From an uncultured Oleiphilus sp. (GTDB lineage Bacteria; Pseudomonadota; Gammaproteobacteria; Pseudomonadales; Oleiphilaceae), in assembly GCA_913020045.1 (NCBI GenBank), contig CAJWBE010000019.1, positions 1 through 64,000 of the forward strand: a stretch of 64,000 nt of DNA, written 5' to 3'. The notes under the pieces were generated by a model. The model was not told the origin of the DNA. It ran no database searches and worked only from the letters and a program-made list of their open reading frames with translations. Shown in pieces: positions 53,897 to 61,929 of the stretch. Positions within the stretch are counted from its first letter, which is position 1, and every line of letters begins with the position of its first letter. The translations under genes and the position numbers were made by a program.

Positions 53897-55708
53897 ATGT
53901 CAGGCAAAACGCAACAGTCTCGTCTCAAAGATCTCATTGCTCGCGGTAAAGAACAAGGGTACCTGACTTACTCAGAAGTTAACGACCATCTCCCCGAAGA
54001 TATAGCTGACCCAGATCAGGTTGAAGACATTATCCGAATGATCAACGACATGGGTATTCAGGTCGTTGAGGTTGCTCCTGATTCAGACACATTGTTAATG
54101 TCTGATGGCGATTCTACCGACGAAGTAGCGGCGGCTGAAGCGGCGGCTGCATTAGCTGCGGTTGAAACCGAAGCGGGTCGAACGACTGATCCGGTGCGTA
54201 TGTATATGCGTGAAATGGGGACGGTCGAGCTATTAACACGTGAAGGCGAAATTCGTATTGCCAAGCGTATAGAAGAGGGCCTTCGTGATGTGATGGCTTC
54301 TTTAGTCTATTACCCTGGCGCCGTTGAGCGAGTCCTGAATACCTACGATCGAATTGTCGAAGAAGAAGGTCGCTTGAGCGATATCCTAACAGGGTATTTG
54401 GATCCGGATGACGAAGTTGCCGTGCCAACGCCTGTTGTGCCAGCTGCGGCTAGCGACAATAAAGACGACGATGATGACGAAGAAGAAGGCGACAAAGGTC
54501 CAGACCCTGAAATTGCTAAAGAGCGTTTTGGCGGGATTCGTAAGCAATATCAAAAAGCGCTAAAAACAGAAGAGAAACATGGCCGTGGCTCGAAGCAGTT
54601 GATTAAAGAGCTGAATGCGCTAGGTGAACTATTCGCCCCAATTAAACTGAATGCTAAACAGTTTGACGCTTTGGTCATCGAAGTTCGTACAACGAACGAA
54701 ATCATCAGAATTAATGAGCGCTTAATTATCAATCTCTGTTCGCGAAAGTGCGGCATGGATCGTAAGGAATTTATTAAACGTTTCCCTGGTAACGAAGCGA
54801 ATCTAGAGTGGCTTCAGGACGTCATTGACGAAGGTCACCCTGCTGCAAACAAGTTGGTAGAATACAAAGGCGAAATTGTTCGAGCTCAGCGTAAAATATC
54901 CGCGATGTCTCAAGCGTCTGGTTTAAAAGTTTCAGAAATTAAAGATGTTAACCGCCGAATTTCAATTGGCGAAGCGAAAGCGCGTCGCGCGAAGAAAGAA
55001 ATGGTAGAGGCTAACCTCCGTCTTGTTATTTCGATCGCCAAAAAGTACACCAACCGTGGTTTGCAGTTCCTTGATCTGATTCAAGAAGGCAACATTGGTC
55101 TAATGAAAGCGGTTGATAAGTTCGAGTACCGTCGAGGCTATAAGTTCTCTACTTATGCGACGTGGTGGATTCGACAAGCAATTACACGCTCTATCGCCGA
55201 CCAAGCGCGTACCATCCGTATTCCTGTCCATATGATAGAAACGATTAACAAGTTAAATCGTATTTCTCGTCAAATGCTTCAAGAAATGGGACGAGAGCCG
55301 ACGCCTGAAGAGCTGGGCGAGCGCATGGAAATGCCAGAAGATAAAGTGCGAAAAGTACTTAAAATTGCCAAAGAGCCTATTTCTATGGAAACGCCCATTG
55401 GTGACGATGAAGATTCGCACTTAGGCGACTTTATTGAAGACAACATGGCAGAGTCTCCAATCGATACAGCAACCGGTCAGGGTTTGAAAGAAACGACGCG
55501 TTCTGTTCTTTCTGGCTTGACTGCTCGTGAGGCGAAGGTCCTTCGTATGCGTTTCGGTATCGAAATGAACACGGATCATACCTTGGAAGAGGTCGGTAAG
55601 CAGTTTGATGTAACGCGAGAGCGTATTCGTCAGATTGAAGCGAAGGCGCTGCGTAAACTGCGTCATCCAAGCCGATCAGATCACCTGCGTAGCTTCTTAG
55701 ACGAATAA
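53897..55708 (+). CDS. rpoD: RNA polymerase sigma factor RpoD (sigma-70)
   Basis: Main housekeeping sigma factor, 603 residues. Region 1.1 fills residues 1-75, region 1.2 begins at [11 protein letters not shown] near 98, a non-conserved acidic insert ([10 protein letters not shown]) lies near 195-205, regions 2.1-2.4 include [25 protein letters not shown] and [15 protein letters not shown], region 3 follows, and region 4.2 ends with [20 protein letters not shown]. The ATG at 53897 is preferred to the GTG two codons before it. A terminator follows. Confidence 0.98.
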   Translation: MSGKTQQSRLKDLIARGKEQGYLTYSEVNDHLPEDIADPDQVEDIIRMINDMGIQVVEVAPDSDTLLMSDGDSTDEVAAAEAAAALAAVETEAGRTTDPVRMYMREMGTVELLTREGEIRIAKRIEEGLRDVMASLVYYPGAVERVLNTYDRIVEEEGRLSDILTGYLDPDDEVAVPTPVVPAAASDNKDDDDDEEEGDKGPDPEIAKERFGGIRKQYQKALKTEEKHGRGSKQLIKELNALGELFAPIKLNAKQFDALVIEVRTTNEIIRINERLIINLCSRKCGMDRKEFIKRFPGNEANLEWLQDVIDEGHPAANKLVEYKGEIVRAQRKISAMSQASGLKVSEIKDVNRRISIGEAKARRAKKEMVEANLRLVISIAKKYTNRGLQFLDLIQEGNIGLMKAVDKFEYRRGYKFSTYATWWIRQAITRSIADQARTIRIPVHMIETINKLNRISRQMLQEMGREPTPEELGERMEMPEDKVRKVLKIAKEPISMETPIGDDEDSHLGDFIEDNMAESPIDTATGQGLKETTRSVLSGLTAREAKVLRMRFGIEMNTDHTLEEVGKQFDVTRERIRQIEAKALRKLRHPSRSDHLRSFLDE

Positions 55709-55727
55709 GCCGCTAGATTCTTGCTAA

Positions 55728-55749
55728 CGGGCGCATTATAATGCGCCCG
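55728..55749 (+). terminator. Terminator of rpoD
   Basis: CGGGCGCATTA and TAATGCGCCCG form a perfect 22-base dyad, followed by CTTTGATTTT, 19 bases after the rpoD stop. Confidence 0.75.
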
Positions 55750-55781
55750 CTTTGATTTTAGGCTTATTAGAGTAATATCCT

Positions 55782-55799
55782 CGTCATGCCGGCATGACG
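55782..55799. repeat. 18-bp perfect palindrome
   Basis: CGTCATGCCGGCATGACG is a spacer-less palindrome between the rpoD terminator and the tRNA region, followed by TTAAAAAAG. It may be a protein-binding site or, as an RNA hairpin with a CCGG loop, a second terminator. Confidence 0.7.
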
Positions 55800-55816
55800 T
55801 TAAAAAAGCCGCATAG

Positions 55817-55983
55817 TGTGCCCCCTTAGCTCAGTTGGGTGAGACTGGCGTTTTATGCAAAGCATCGCTTTGCGCCAGACGAACGACGCAAATCTATGAT
55901 TTGTGGCCGGGGAGAGCACGCGACCAGCCTGCAAGGCTGGCAAGTCTCAGAAGGCAAGGACTTTAAACGAAGCCCTCATATGT
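55817..55983 (+). pseudogene. Broken 5' copy of tRNA-Ile2 followed by a hairpin-rich insert
   Basis: Bases 55817-55838 repeat exactly the 22 bases at 55981-56002 that begin the intact tRNA (acceptor strand and D-arm start). After GGGTGAGA the similarity ends; there is no tRNA anticodon arm, T arm or CCA end in register. The insert can fold as GAGACT (55841) with AGTCTC (55948), closing three hairpins: GCAAAGC-ATC-GCTTTGC (55857-55873), CGCAAATC-TAT-GATTTGTG (55887-55905), and CCAGCC-TGCAA-GGCTGG (55924-55940). The last loop, read as a seven-base anticodon loop, would show GCA. Not a functional tRNA; it may be a structured RNA or a scar of recombination. Confidence 0.65.
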
Positions 55984-56060
55984 GCCCCCTTAGCTCAGTT
56001 GGTTAGAGCACCCGACTCATAATCGGTAGGTCCCCTGTTCAAGTCAGGGAGGGGGCACCA
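55984..56060 (+). tRNA. tRNA-Ile2 (anticodon CAT, lysidine type)
   Basis: A 77-base cloverleaf. Acceptor GCCCCCT pairs with AGGGGGC, the discriminator is A and CCA is encoded. The D arm is GCTC/GAGC, the anticodon loop CTCATAA shows CAT, and the T arm is CCCTG-TTCAAGT-CAGGG. One mismatch (C-T) lies at the top of the anticodon stem. TTAGCTCAG and GACTCATAATCG resemble E. coli tRNA-Ile2, whose CAT anticodon is changed by TilS to read AUA; elongator tRNA-Met is the alternative. Confidence 0.9.
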
Positions 56061-56101
56061 TTTTTTCTTCTTTTTTGTAGTTCTTGTTTAATTCCGCTTC
56101 T

Positions 56102-57391
56102 TCAGTGCAACGATCGAGTTGCGCGTAAGTAGCTTGGCTTTGATTTCCCTTCTCTTGTTCTTGGCAATATTGCCAGTACTTCTGTTTCGCAAAGCAGGTC
56201 TGGGCGACAGACTTCCGCGTGGACAAAAATACTTGGAAAACCTTCGAGTCCCGCTTCCTTAAACTTATCTCTAAGTAGTTGTTCATCTGCAGGGTCCTTA
56301 AGGTAGTTATAGGCATAGGCGATATCGCTAAAGCTTGCTCCTTGGTTTTCTAATAAGGTAGAGATGTTCAGAATCATTCGGTCGATTTGAGCACCAATAT
56401 CGTCTAAGTGTGCCGTTCGGCCTTGTTCGTCGATGCTGGCGGTGCCAGAAACATGCAAGGCAATTTTATTGGCTTCGGTCATGCTCATACCGCGCGTAAA
56501 GTCGGCGCCGTACTCGCCTGCCTCGTTTAAGGTTGGTGTCGTCATCACCGTTCGCATTAATTCCTTACCAGATTTCACGGCATAGAAGCCCATGCAGATA
56601 TCGTGTTGGCTACTGACCATGCCGCCGTCAATGCCCGTACTGGCGGGTACAGGATCAATGCCGCGTGAATCGAAGAACTCTCGGCGCGCTTTGTTTAGGC
56701 CGGGATAATAGTCACGTTCCATTTCACGTAGATAAATCCAGGTACGTACCACATCGGTAAATTCCATTCCGGCTTCGTGTAGTAGTTTTTCAGCAAGCGT
56801 AAACATGCTCCAGGTCTGCTCATACGCGTTATCACCCGCACCGCATAGACCTCCCGCCATCAAGCGGTTTTCATCGCCCATTTGCAACAATAAGCCCGTT
56901 GAGGTTTTACACTGACCACAGGTACAGCCGGTGCTTGCGCACACTTGCTGTTTATTGATTTCAATAGTGCTTGGTACTATGGCTTGCACGGCTACTTCGA
57001 CTTGAGCGTTCGTATCGAGAGGTGGTTGTTGAATTTCTGTTACTGCAGGAGTGAGTGTGCGCCCGCCACTTGCGTCAATGACGCTTTGTTTACTGAGCCG
57101 CACTGATTCTATGTCGTTTGCCATGTTACGCATAAAAATAGTTTCAGAAATGATCGAGCTTAGATCGCCGCCTTCGTCTAAAAGAGCGTCTCGAATAGCG
57201 ATGTAAATGTCTTTTGCTTGTTCTCCAGCAGAGGCGCACGTGCCATCAGGTTTGACGGTATAAAACAATTCGGTGGCGTTAGGCCCTTCTATGCGGCGGA
57301 GCGCAATCAAGCAGCCTTTCGAGGTGCGCTTTTCAAGCAATGAATCTTTAGATAGTTCGGCGTGTGATGCACTTGGGTTAACAGCAGGCAT
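56102..57391 (-). CDS. Three-module RidA/YjgF-like protein
   Basis: 429 residues that I read as three successive RidA-fold modules: about 18-142 (AGEQAKDIYIAIRDALLDEGG then TNAQVEVAVQAIVP), 168-275 (GLCGAGDNAYEQTWSMFTLAEKLLHEAG) and 285-410 (IGAQIDRMILNISTLLENQGAS then EVCRPDLLCETEVLAIL). RidA enzymes are homotrimers, so this may be a trimer on one chain. The catalytic Arg of canonical imine deaminases is not seen in the third module. A cysteine cluster CASTGCTCGQC near residue 150 joins modules one and two and could bind metal. No signal peptide. AGGA lies nine bases before the ATG. Next gene upstream is the beta-helix gene on the same strand. Confidence 0.75.
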   Translation of the reverse strand: MPAVNPSASHAELSKDSLLEKRTSKGCLIALRRIEGPNATELFYTVKPDGTCASAGEQAKDIYIAIRDALLDEGGDLSSIISETIFMRNMANDIESVRLSKQSVIDASGGRTLTPAVTEIQQPPLDTNAQVEVAVQAIVPSTIEINKQQVCASTGCTCGQCKTSTGLLLQMGDENRLMAGGLCGAGDNAYEQTWSMFTLAEKLLHEAGMEFTDVVRTWIYLREMERDYYPGLNKARREFFDSRGIDPVPASTGIDGGMVSSQHDICMGFYAVKSGKELMRTVMTTPTLNEAGEYGADFTRGMSMTEANKIALHVSGTASIDEQGRTAHLDDIGAQIDRMILNISTLLENQGASFSDIAYAYNYLKDPADEQLLRDKFKEAGLEGFPSIFVHAEVCRPDLLCETEVLAILPRTREGKSKPSYLRATRSLH

Positions 57392-57425
57392 GATAAACTT
57401 CCTTCAAAGTGATTGGCTCAAAATT

Positions 57426-57465
57426 CCCGAGCCTTTACATGCAAAACAAACACGAAAGGCTCGGG
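57426..57465 (-). terminator. Hairpin between the beta-helix and RidA-like genes
   Basis: CCCGAGCCTTT and AAAGGCTCGGG pair perfectly (11 bp) around an 18-base loop; on the minus strand AATTTTG follows. It probably ends or weakens beta-helix transcription before the RidA-like gene. Confidence 0.6.
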
Positions 57466-57488
57466 TATCAGACGTTTAGAATGTACGA

Positions 57489-58787
57489 CTAACAGCCATC
57501 AGTCGGTAGAATTCCACCATCAGCAACAGCGGAAACTGTATAGCTTCCATCATCGCTTTCGTTGTCCTCGAAGCAGTTGCCCTCCGAGAACTCAACAAGG
57601 CCCTGTAACTCTGGAACATTGAAGTAGGTCAAGTCTGCAGCCAGAAACTCAAATGGCTCCAACGGCGTACCGCCAAGATTCCCTGCCCAGAAACCGTTGT
57701 TATTGACTGAGTTGTCTTTAACAAGGTTTCGGCTAACCGACGCATCAAGCACGGTGTTGTCAGGGTCGTTAAACGGAGGGTCAACAAGCACTAATTGCCC
57801 TGTGTTCAAATCAACATCGAAACAAGAGTTCGCGGTACCAAAGGTGGCAGAGCACCAACCCATGAGCGCAACACCGGTTAAGCCATGATCGTCAATACGA
57901 TTATCTCGAATCTTATGATCGCTTACACCCAGAGCAAGAACGCCACCACCCGGAGGAAGTGCTGCTTGAAAGGTACCAGGAACGGCCATATTGGGACGGT
58001 TATTATTGTAGATATCGTTCTTCTCAATAATCCAATCCTTCATCTCATTCAGCGCAGGGTTCCCCGCGCCGTTGGGGTGAAATAGGCCGACACCAACGGT
58101 GTTGTTGTGAACTTCGTTATTGCGGAATTTAACGTTATTGGAGACCGTAATCTCAAAGCCGATAACGCTGTCGTAAAGCTCATTGCCCACAACACGAACA
58201 TTCTCAGATCCTGCCACCCACATTGCAGTATCAAGCGAGCCGTAAGAGGTGTTGTTACGCACCAAGCCATTCGCCGAAAGTGTTGGGTAGATTCCGTTGT
58301 TCAAGTTGTTGGCTGACTCGTTGCGAATCATTTTGAAGCCATCTACAAAACGCGTTTGGATGCCGTTAACACCAAAACCCTCTACCGTGAAGCCACGAAC
58401 ATAGAAGTTTTTAAGGTCAGGCGCATGGCACTGATCACGGCCAAAGTTATACTCACAACCCGCAGGTGCGGCGTAAATGCCCGTGCCGACTTCGGTTTGT
58501 GTTCCGGTTGCGACTAGGCGTACCTTGCCCGCCTCACCGTTACGACGTTTAACTTTTCCGATCAGCCGAATATTGTCTTTTTCGATACGTAGGCCATAAG
58601 TGCCGCCTTCGTTCTCAATATAAGTACCAGGCCATACCAGAACCGTATCGCCAGAAGAGGCGGCGTCTAGAGCGGACTGTATTGAGTCACCAGGGTGAAC
58701 TTTGTGAACGGCGGCTTGTGCCGCGCCAGCGGCGACCAGAGCGGTTGCCGCGAGAATGGAACCCATACTTCGCTTGTTAATCTTCAT
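57489..58787 (-). CDS. Secreted right-handed parallel beta-helix protein
   Basis: 432 residues. A signal peptide ends at AAQAA near residue 26. HPGDSIQSALDAASSGDTVLVWPGTY is the usual start of a PbH1-type beta helix; about ten coils follow (residues 60-360) with Asn-ladder motifs such as NNLNNGIY, VVGNELYDS, KFRNNEVHNNTVGVGLF and IRDNRIDDHGLTGVALMG. Cysteines near residues 113, 122, 314, 323 and at the C-terminus may form disulphides, fitting an extracytoplasmic place. Related proteins include NosD-like, polysaccharide lyases and epimerases; I see no catalytic signature that chooses among them. Divergent from the PD40-TPR lipoprotein gene. Confidence 0.82.
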   Translation of the reverse strand: MKINKRSMGSILAATALVAAGAAQAAVHKVHPGDSIQSALDAASSGDTVLVWPGTYIENEGGTYGLRIEKDNIRLIGKVKRRNGEAGKVRLVATGTQTEVGTGIYAAPAGCEYNFGRDQCHAPDLKNFYVRGFTVEGFGVNGIQTRFVDGFKMIRNESANNLNNGIYPTLSANGLVRNNTSYGSLDTAMWVAGSENVRVVGNELYDSVIGFEITVSNNVKFRNNEVHNNTVGVGLFHPNGAGNPALNEMKDWIIEKNDIYNNNRPNMAVPGTFQAALPPGGGVLALGVSDHKIRDNRIDDHGLTGVALMGWCSATFGTANSCFDVDLNTGQLVLVDPPFNDPDNTVLDASVSRNLVKDNSVNNNGFWAGNLGGTPLEPFEFLAADLTYFNVPELQGLVEFSEGNCFEDNESDDGSYTVSAVADGGILPTDGC

Positions 58788-58877
58788 TATTTTTCTCCAA
58801 GCTGCTAAATGTTAGTTTTATTATTTTATTCAGCCAGCCAAAAGACGGGCTGATACATCTACTGCCACTCCTCTATA

Positions 58878-58894
58878 TGTGAATTTTATTCACA
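58878..58894. promoter_or_regulatory. Dyad in the divergent promoter region
   Basis: TGTGAATTTTATTCACA is a perfect 6-5-6 dyad. It resembles a CRP site but with one base too many between TGTGA and TCACA, so another regulator may bind. Confidence 0.45.
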
Positions 58895-58916
58895 TTGCAA
58901 TTAATTAGATATCAGG

Positions 58917-58932
58917 TGTGACGCATGTCACG
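58917..58932. promoter_or_regulatory. CRP/Vfr-type site
   Basis: TGTGACGCATGTCACG matches TGTGA-N6-TCACA except for the last base; its core GTGACGCATGTCAC is a perfect dyad. Its centre lies about 70 bases before the start inferred for the PD40-TPR gene, a class I spacing, and about 137 bases upstream of the divergent beta-helix start codon. Confidence 0.58.
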
Positions 58933-58959
58933 GCTGTAGAGCTTGTAACCGTAACTAGA

Positions 58960-58987
58960 TTGACGCTTGGTATAGTGAATTTATATT
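58960..58987 (+). promoter_or_regulatory. Probable promoter of the PD40-TPR lipoprotein gene
   Basis: TTGACG (58960-58965) and TATATT (58982-58987) are spaced by 16 bases, about 100 bases before the start codon. Confidence 0.5.
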
Positions 58988-59085
58988 AGCGTCATGAGAA
59001 CCATGAATTGATCTTTCGATTTCAACAGAGTCGTAGTTTGATCTCGAAAGCACACAATAAAAATAATGAGAAAGGTGCGAGAGTG

Positions 59086-61458
59086 ATGAATAAACAGCCC
59101 AAGTCTGGCTATCGAACTATTTCAGTTAAAACCTTATTGATGTCCGTTTCTGCCTTGCTGGTTTTTACGACCTTAAGCGCATGTAAATCTACATCAGGCA
59201 AACAAGCGGACGCTGCAAGCGATCCGTTTGGACAGCTCAGTATCCAATATCCGCTAGATGAAACCTTGTTCCCGCCAGATATTGTTGCACCGAAATTCAT
59301 TTGGGAAGACAAAACAGCAGGCGTCACTGAGTGGCATGTAGCGTTAAGGTTCGAAGGCCAAACTGAAGGGCTCAGTTTCACCTCACAGCAAGCTAATTGG
59401 CAGCCTTCAGAAGAGGTATGGAGCGACATTAAGCGACGATCCACTGGGAGTGAAGCGCAGGTACTAGTGAGCGGACTGAACAATGATGGCGAAACGTTAT
59501 CTTTTAATCGGACCGGAATCGAGACCTCTACCGACCCGGTAGGCGATTCGATTTTCTATCGAGAAGTGCCTCTTCCATTCATTGATGCGGTGAAAGACCC
59601 TTCGCAAATTCGCTGGCGGTTTGGTTCGGTCGACTCAGTCGATCGACCTGATATTGTGCTCGAAGACTTACCAGTGTGTGGTAACTGTCACTCATTTTCT
59701 GGCGATGGAAAAACGCTAGGGCTGGATGTCGACTATGGTAACGATAAAGGAGGCTATGCGATTTTAGATGTTGAGAAAGACATGGTCTTGAATGACGAAA
59801 AAATCATTACTTGGAGTGATTACAAACGCGAAGATGAAGAGCAAACATTTGGCTTGCTGTCGCAAGTATCACCAGATGGCCGTTACGTTGTTAGCACGGT
59901 GAAAGACCGAGCGGTATTTGTTGCAACGCCGGGTATAGAGTACTCGCAGTTGTTTTTCCCGATTAAAGGCGTGCTGGTGGTATACGACCGAGAGAAAGAA
60001 ACCTATACCGCTCTCGCTGGCGCTGATGACCCTGAGTATGCGCAGAGCAACCCTACGTGGAGTCCCGACGGAAAGTACATCGTCTTTACGCGTTCGAAAA
60101 CATATACCAAGCCTTCAATCGAAAATTCGACCAGTGTGTTATTGAGTGAAAAAGATGTGCCCGAATTTATAGAAGACCGCGAACCCTATAAATATGACCT
60201 TTACCGAGTGCCATTCAACGACGGCAAAGGCGGTAAAGCAGAGCCAATTGAAGGCGCATCACATAATGGAAAAAGTAACTTTTTTGCTAAATTCTCGCCG
60301 GACGGTAAGTGGATTGTGTTCACTCAGGCTGAGAATTATATGCTGCTGATGCCGGACAGCGAGTTGTTCATTATTCCTGCGGAAGGCGGTGAAGCGCGTC
60401 GTCTTCGGGCGAATACCTCAAATATGAACTCTTGGCATAGCTTCTCATCGAATAGTCGTTGGTTAGTATTTTCGTCAAAAGAGAATACGCCCTATACACA
60501 GCTATTTCTTACCCATATCGATGAAGAGGGCAATTCGACACCGCCAGTGGTACTCGACCGGTTTACGGGTCAAGACCGAGCGGCGAATATCCCTGAATTT
60601 GTGCCATTGCCTTCGAACAGCATTGCGAAAATTGACGAGCAGTTTTTGGATGCCTACTCGTTTCTTAGAGCGGGTATGGCGAACGAGCGCACCGGAAACT
60701 ATGAGGATGCCGTTGTTTCTTACTTAAAGGGGCTTGAGGCTGAACCTAATAATGTCGAGTTGTTAAACTCGATGGGCTTTGCGTTGTTTCAACAAGGCAA
60801 AAGCGATGAAGCGATCGTCTCGCTGGAAAAAGCACTTACAGTCGATCCGAAGCACTTCAAAGCACACAACAATATGGCGCTCGCGTCGATTGATATCGGC
60901 GAGTTAGAACTGGCAGAGATTCACTACCGGGAGTCGCTTGCAGTAGAGCCTCAACCGTCAATCTATAACGACCTAGGGTATGTGTTAGAGCGGCAAGGTA
61001 TGGTCGATGAAGCAATTGAAGCCTATCGAGAAGCGCTTCTCTTAGATCCTAAATCGGCGACGGCACACTACAACTTGGCCACGCACCTTGCGAGTGAAAA
61101 AGATTACGTTAATGCGGAGAGTCACCTTCGTAAGGTAATTGACATTCAACCGAACACGCAGGTTTACGCGAGCCTCGGTGCGGTGCAGTGGCAGCAGGGT
61201 AAGGCTGACGATGCTATATCAAGTTTGCAATCCTCAATACAGGCTGACCCAACCAATACGGGCGCGTCTGACTCTCTCGGGAAAATCTACCTGGAGCAAG
61301 GCAAGCTAGGTCAGGCTGAATCAACATATCGTCTTCTCATAGAGACGACGCCAAGTGCTTTAGCTTTTAACGGTCTCGCTGATGTGCTTAAACGAGCGGG
61401 TAAATCAGAAGAAGCTCGTCAAGCAATGGCGAAAGCCAAGGCGCTAGAGTCGAAGTAG
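59086..61458 (+). CDS. Lipoprotein with CxxCH motif, PD40 propeller repeats and TPRs
   Basis: 790 residues. A lipoprotein signal ends at LSAC (Cys33). Residues 45-190 form a beta-rich domain; CGNCH at 198-202 is a c-type haem-binding motif; residues 205-515 hold propeller blades of the PD40/TolB kind, with VSPDGRYVVS, WSPDGKYIVFT, FSPDGKWIVFT and FSSNSRWLVFS; residues 520-790 have about eight TPRs such as AVVSYLKGLEAEPNNVELLN and EAIEAYREALLLDPKSATAH. It should sit in the outer membrane facing the periplasm or outside. Start ATG 59086 is chosen because it gives a compact signal peptide. I do not know a characterised homologue. Confidence 0.82.
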   Translation: MNKQPKSGYRTISVKTLLMSVSALLVFTTLSACKSTSGKQADAASDPFGQLSIQYPLDETLFPPDIVAPKFIWEDKTAGVTEWHVALRFEGQTEGLSFTSQQANWQPSEEVWSDIKRRSTGSEAQVLVSGLNNDGETLSFNRTGIETSTDPVGDSIFYREVPLPFIDAVKDPSQIRWRFGSVDSVDRPDIVLEDLPVCGNCHSFSGDGKTLGLDVDYGNDKGGYAILDVEKDMVLNDEKIITWSDYKREDEEQTFGLLSQVSPDGRYVVSTVKDRAVFVATPGIEYSQLFFPIKGVLVVYDREKETYTALAGADDPEYAQSNPTWSPDGKYIVFTRSKTYTKPSIENSTSVLLSEKDVPEFIEDREPYKYDLYRVPFNDGKGGKAEPIEGASHNGKSNFFAKFSPDGKWIVFTQAENYMLLMPDSELFIIPAEGGEARRLRANTSNMNSWHSFSSNSRWLVFSSKENTPYTQLFLTHIDEEGNSTPPVVLDRFTGQDRAANIPEFVPLPSNSIAKIDEQFLDAYSFLRAGMANERTGNYEDAVVSYLKGLEAEPNNVELLNSMGFALFQQGKSDEAIVSLEKALTVDPKHFKAHNNMALASIDIGELELAEIHYRESLAVEPQPSIYNDLGYVLERQGMVDEAIEAYREALLLDPKSATAHYNLATHLASEKDYVNAESHLRKVIDIQPNTQVYASLGAVQWQQGKADDAISSLQSSIQADPTNTGASDSLGKIYLEQGKLGQAESTYRLLIETTPSALAFNGLADVLKRAGKSEEARQAMAKAKALESK

Positions 61459-61472
61459 ACAGCACTCATATC

Positions 61473-61524
61473 GCACGGTCTATCCAAAATACTTTTTGAT
61501 TGGGCCGTGCGTTTGTTATTTGTT
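61473..61524 (+). terminator. Terminator after the PD40-TPR gene
   Basis: GCACGGTC and GGCCGTGC pair (one G-T wobble) around a 22-base loop, followed by GTTTGTTATTTGTT. Confidence 0.55.
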
Positions 61525-61551
61525 GCCCTGTGATGAACCCTTCGCGCATCC

Positions 61552-61878
61552 TCACAATCGTTTTAAATAAGCCGCAATTTTTTGCGCCTCGGCGTCACTC
61601 ATGTTGTCGAAGATAGGCATTTTTCGGCCGTCTTTGTCATTTCGTATTTTGTGCGATACCTGTGATGCAGAAAGTTTCGTATCTTTGTTGGCTGGAACGC
61701 CTCTTAAAAACTTCCCGATGCCAGACTTGTTATGGCATTCGGAGCAATGGTGCTCGAAAAGCTGTTTTCCTGTCGTTAATTCCGGGTGGTCATGGGCGTC
61801 CCTAGAGCAGCCGCTCAAGACGAGTACCGTAACCAGAAGAAGGGTTATGGAAGGGATAGCGGATACCCTTATTTTCAA
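61552..61878 (-). CDS. Small c-type cytochrome lipoprotein
   Basis: 108 residues. A lipoprotein signal ends at LSGC (Cys23). One haem site CSECH lies near residues 46-50 in QLFEHHCSECHNKSG, and Met87 in KMPIFDNMSD is a likely sixth ligand. Class I cytochrome c fold. The only in-frame start that keeps the signal peptide is TTG at 61878, right after a stop codon. Probably an electron carrier held to a membrane; it lies near ctaA and the CxxCH lipoprotein. Confidence 0.83.
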   Translation of the reverse strand: MKIRVSAIPSITLLLVTVLVLSGCSRDAHDHPELTTGKQLFEHHCSECHNKSGIGKFLRGVPANKDTKLSASQVSHKIRNDKDGRKMPIFDNMSDAEAQKIAAYLKRL

Positions 61879-61929
61879 TCACAAAATGATTATGTTTTTG
61901 TTATTTGCCTTATCCTTATTGAGCATCGC

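Noticed and set aside
55817-55951. A second functional tRNA upstream of tRNA-Ile2
   Set aside because: Only the acceptor 5' strand and part of the D arm match; no T arm or 3' acceptor strand in register. The GCA-like loop near 55930 is suggestive but unsupported.
56044-56316. Minus-strand open frame overlapping the tRNA and RidA-like gene
   Set aside because: It covers the tRNA and is out of frame with the supported RidA-like protein.
58878-58894. TGTGAATTTTATTCACA as a CRP site
   Set aside because: The spacing between TGTGA and TCACA is seven bases, not six. Reported only as an unnamed dyad.
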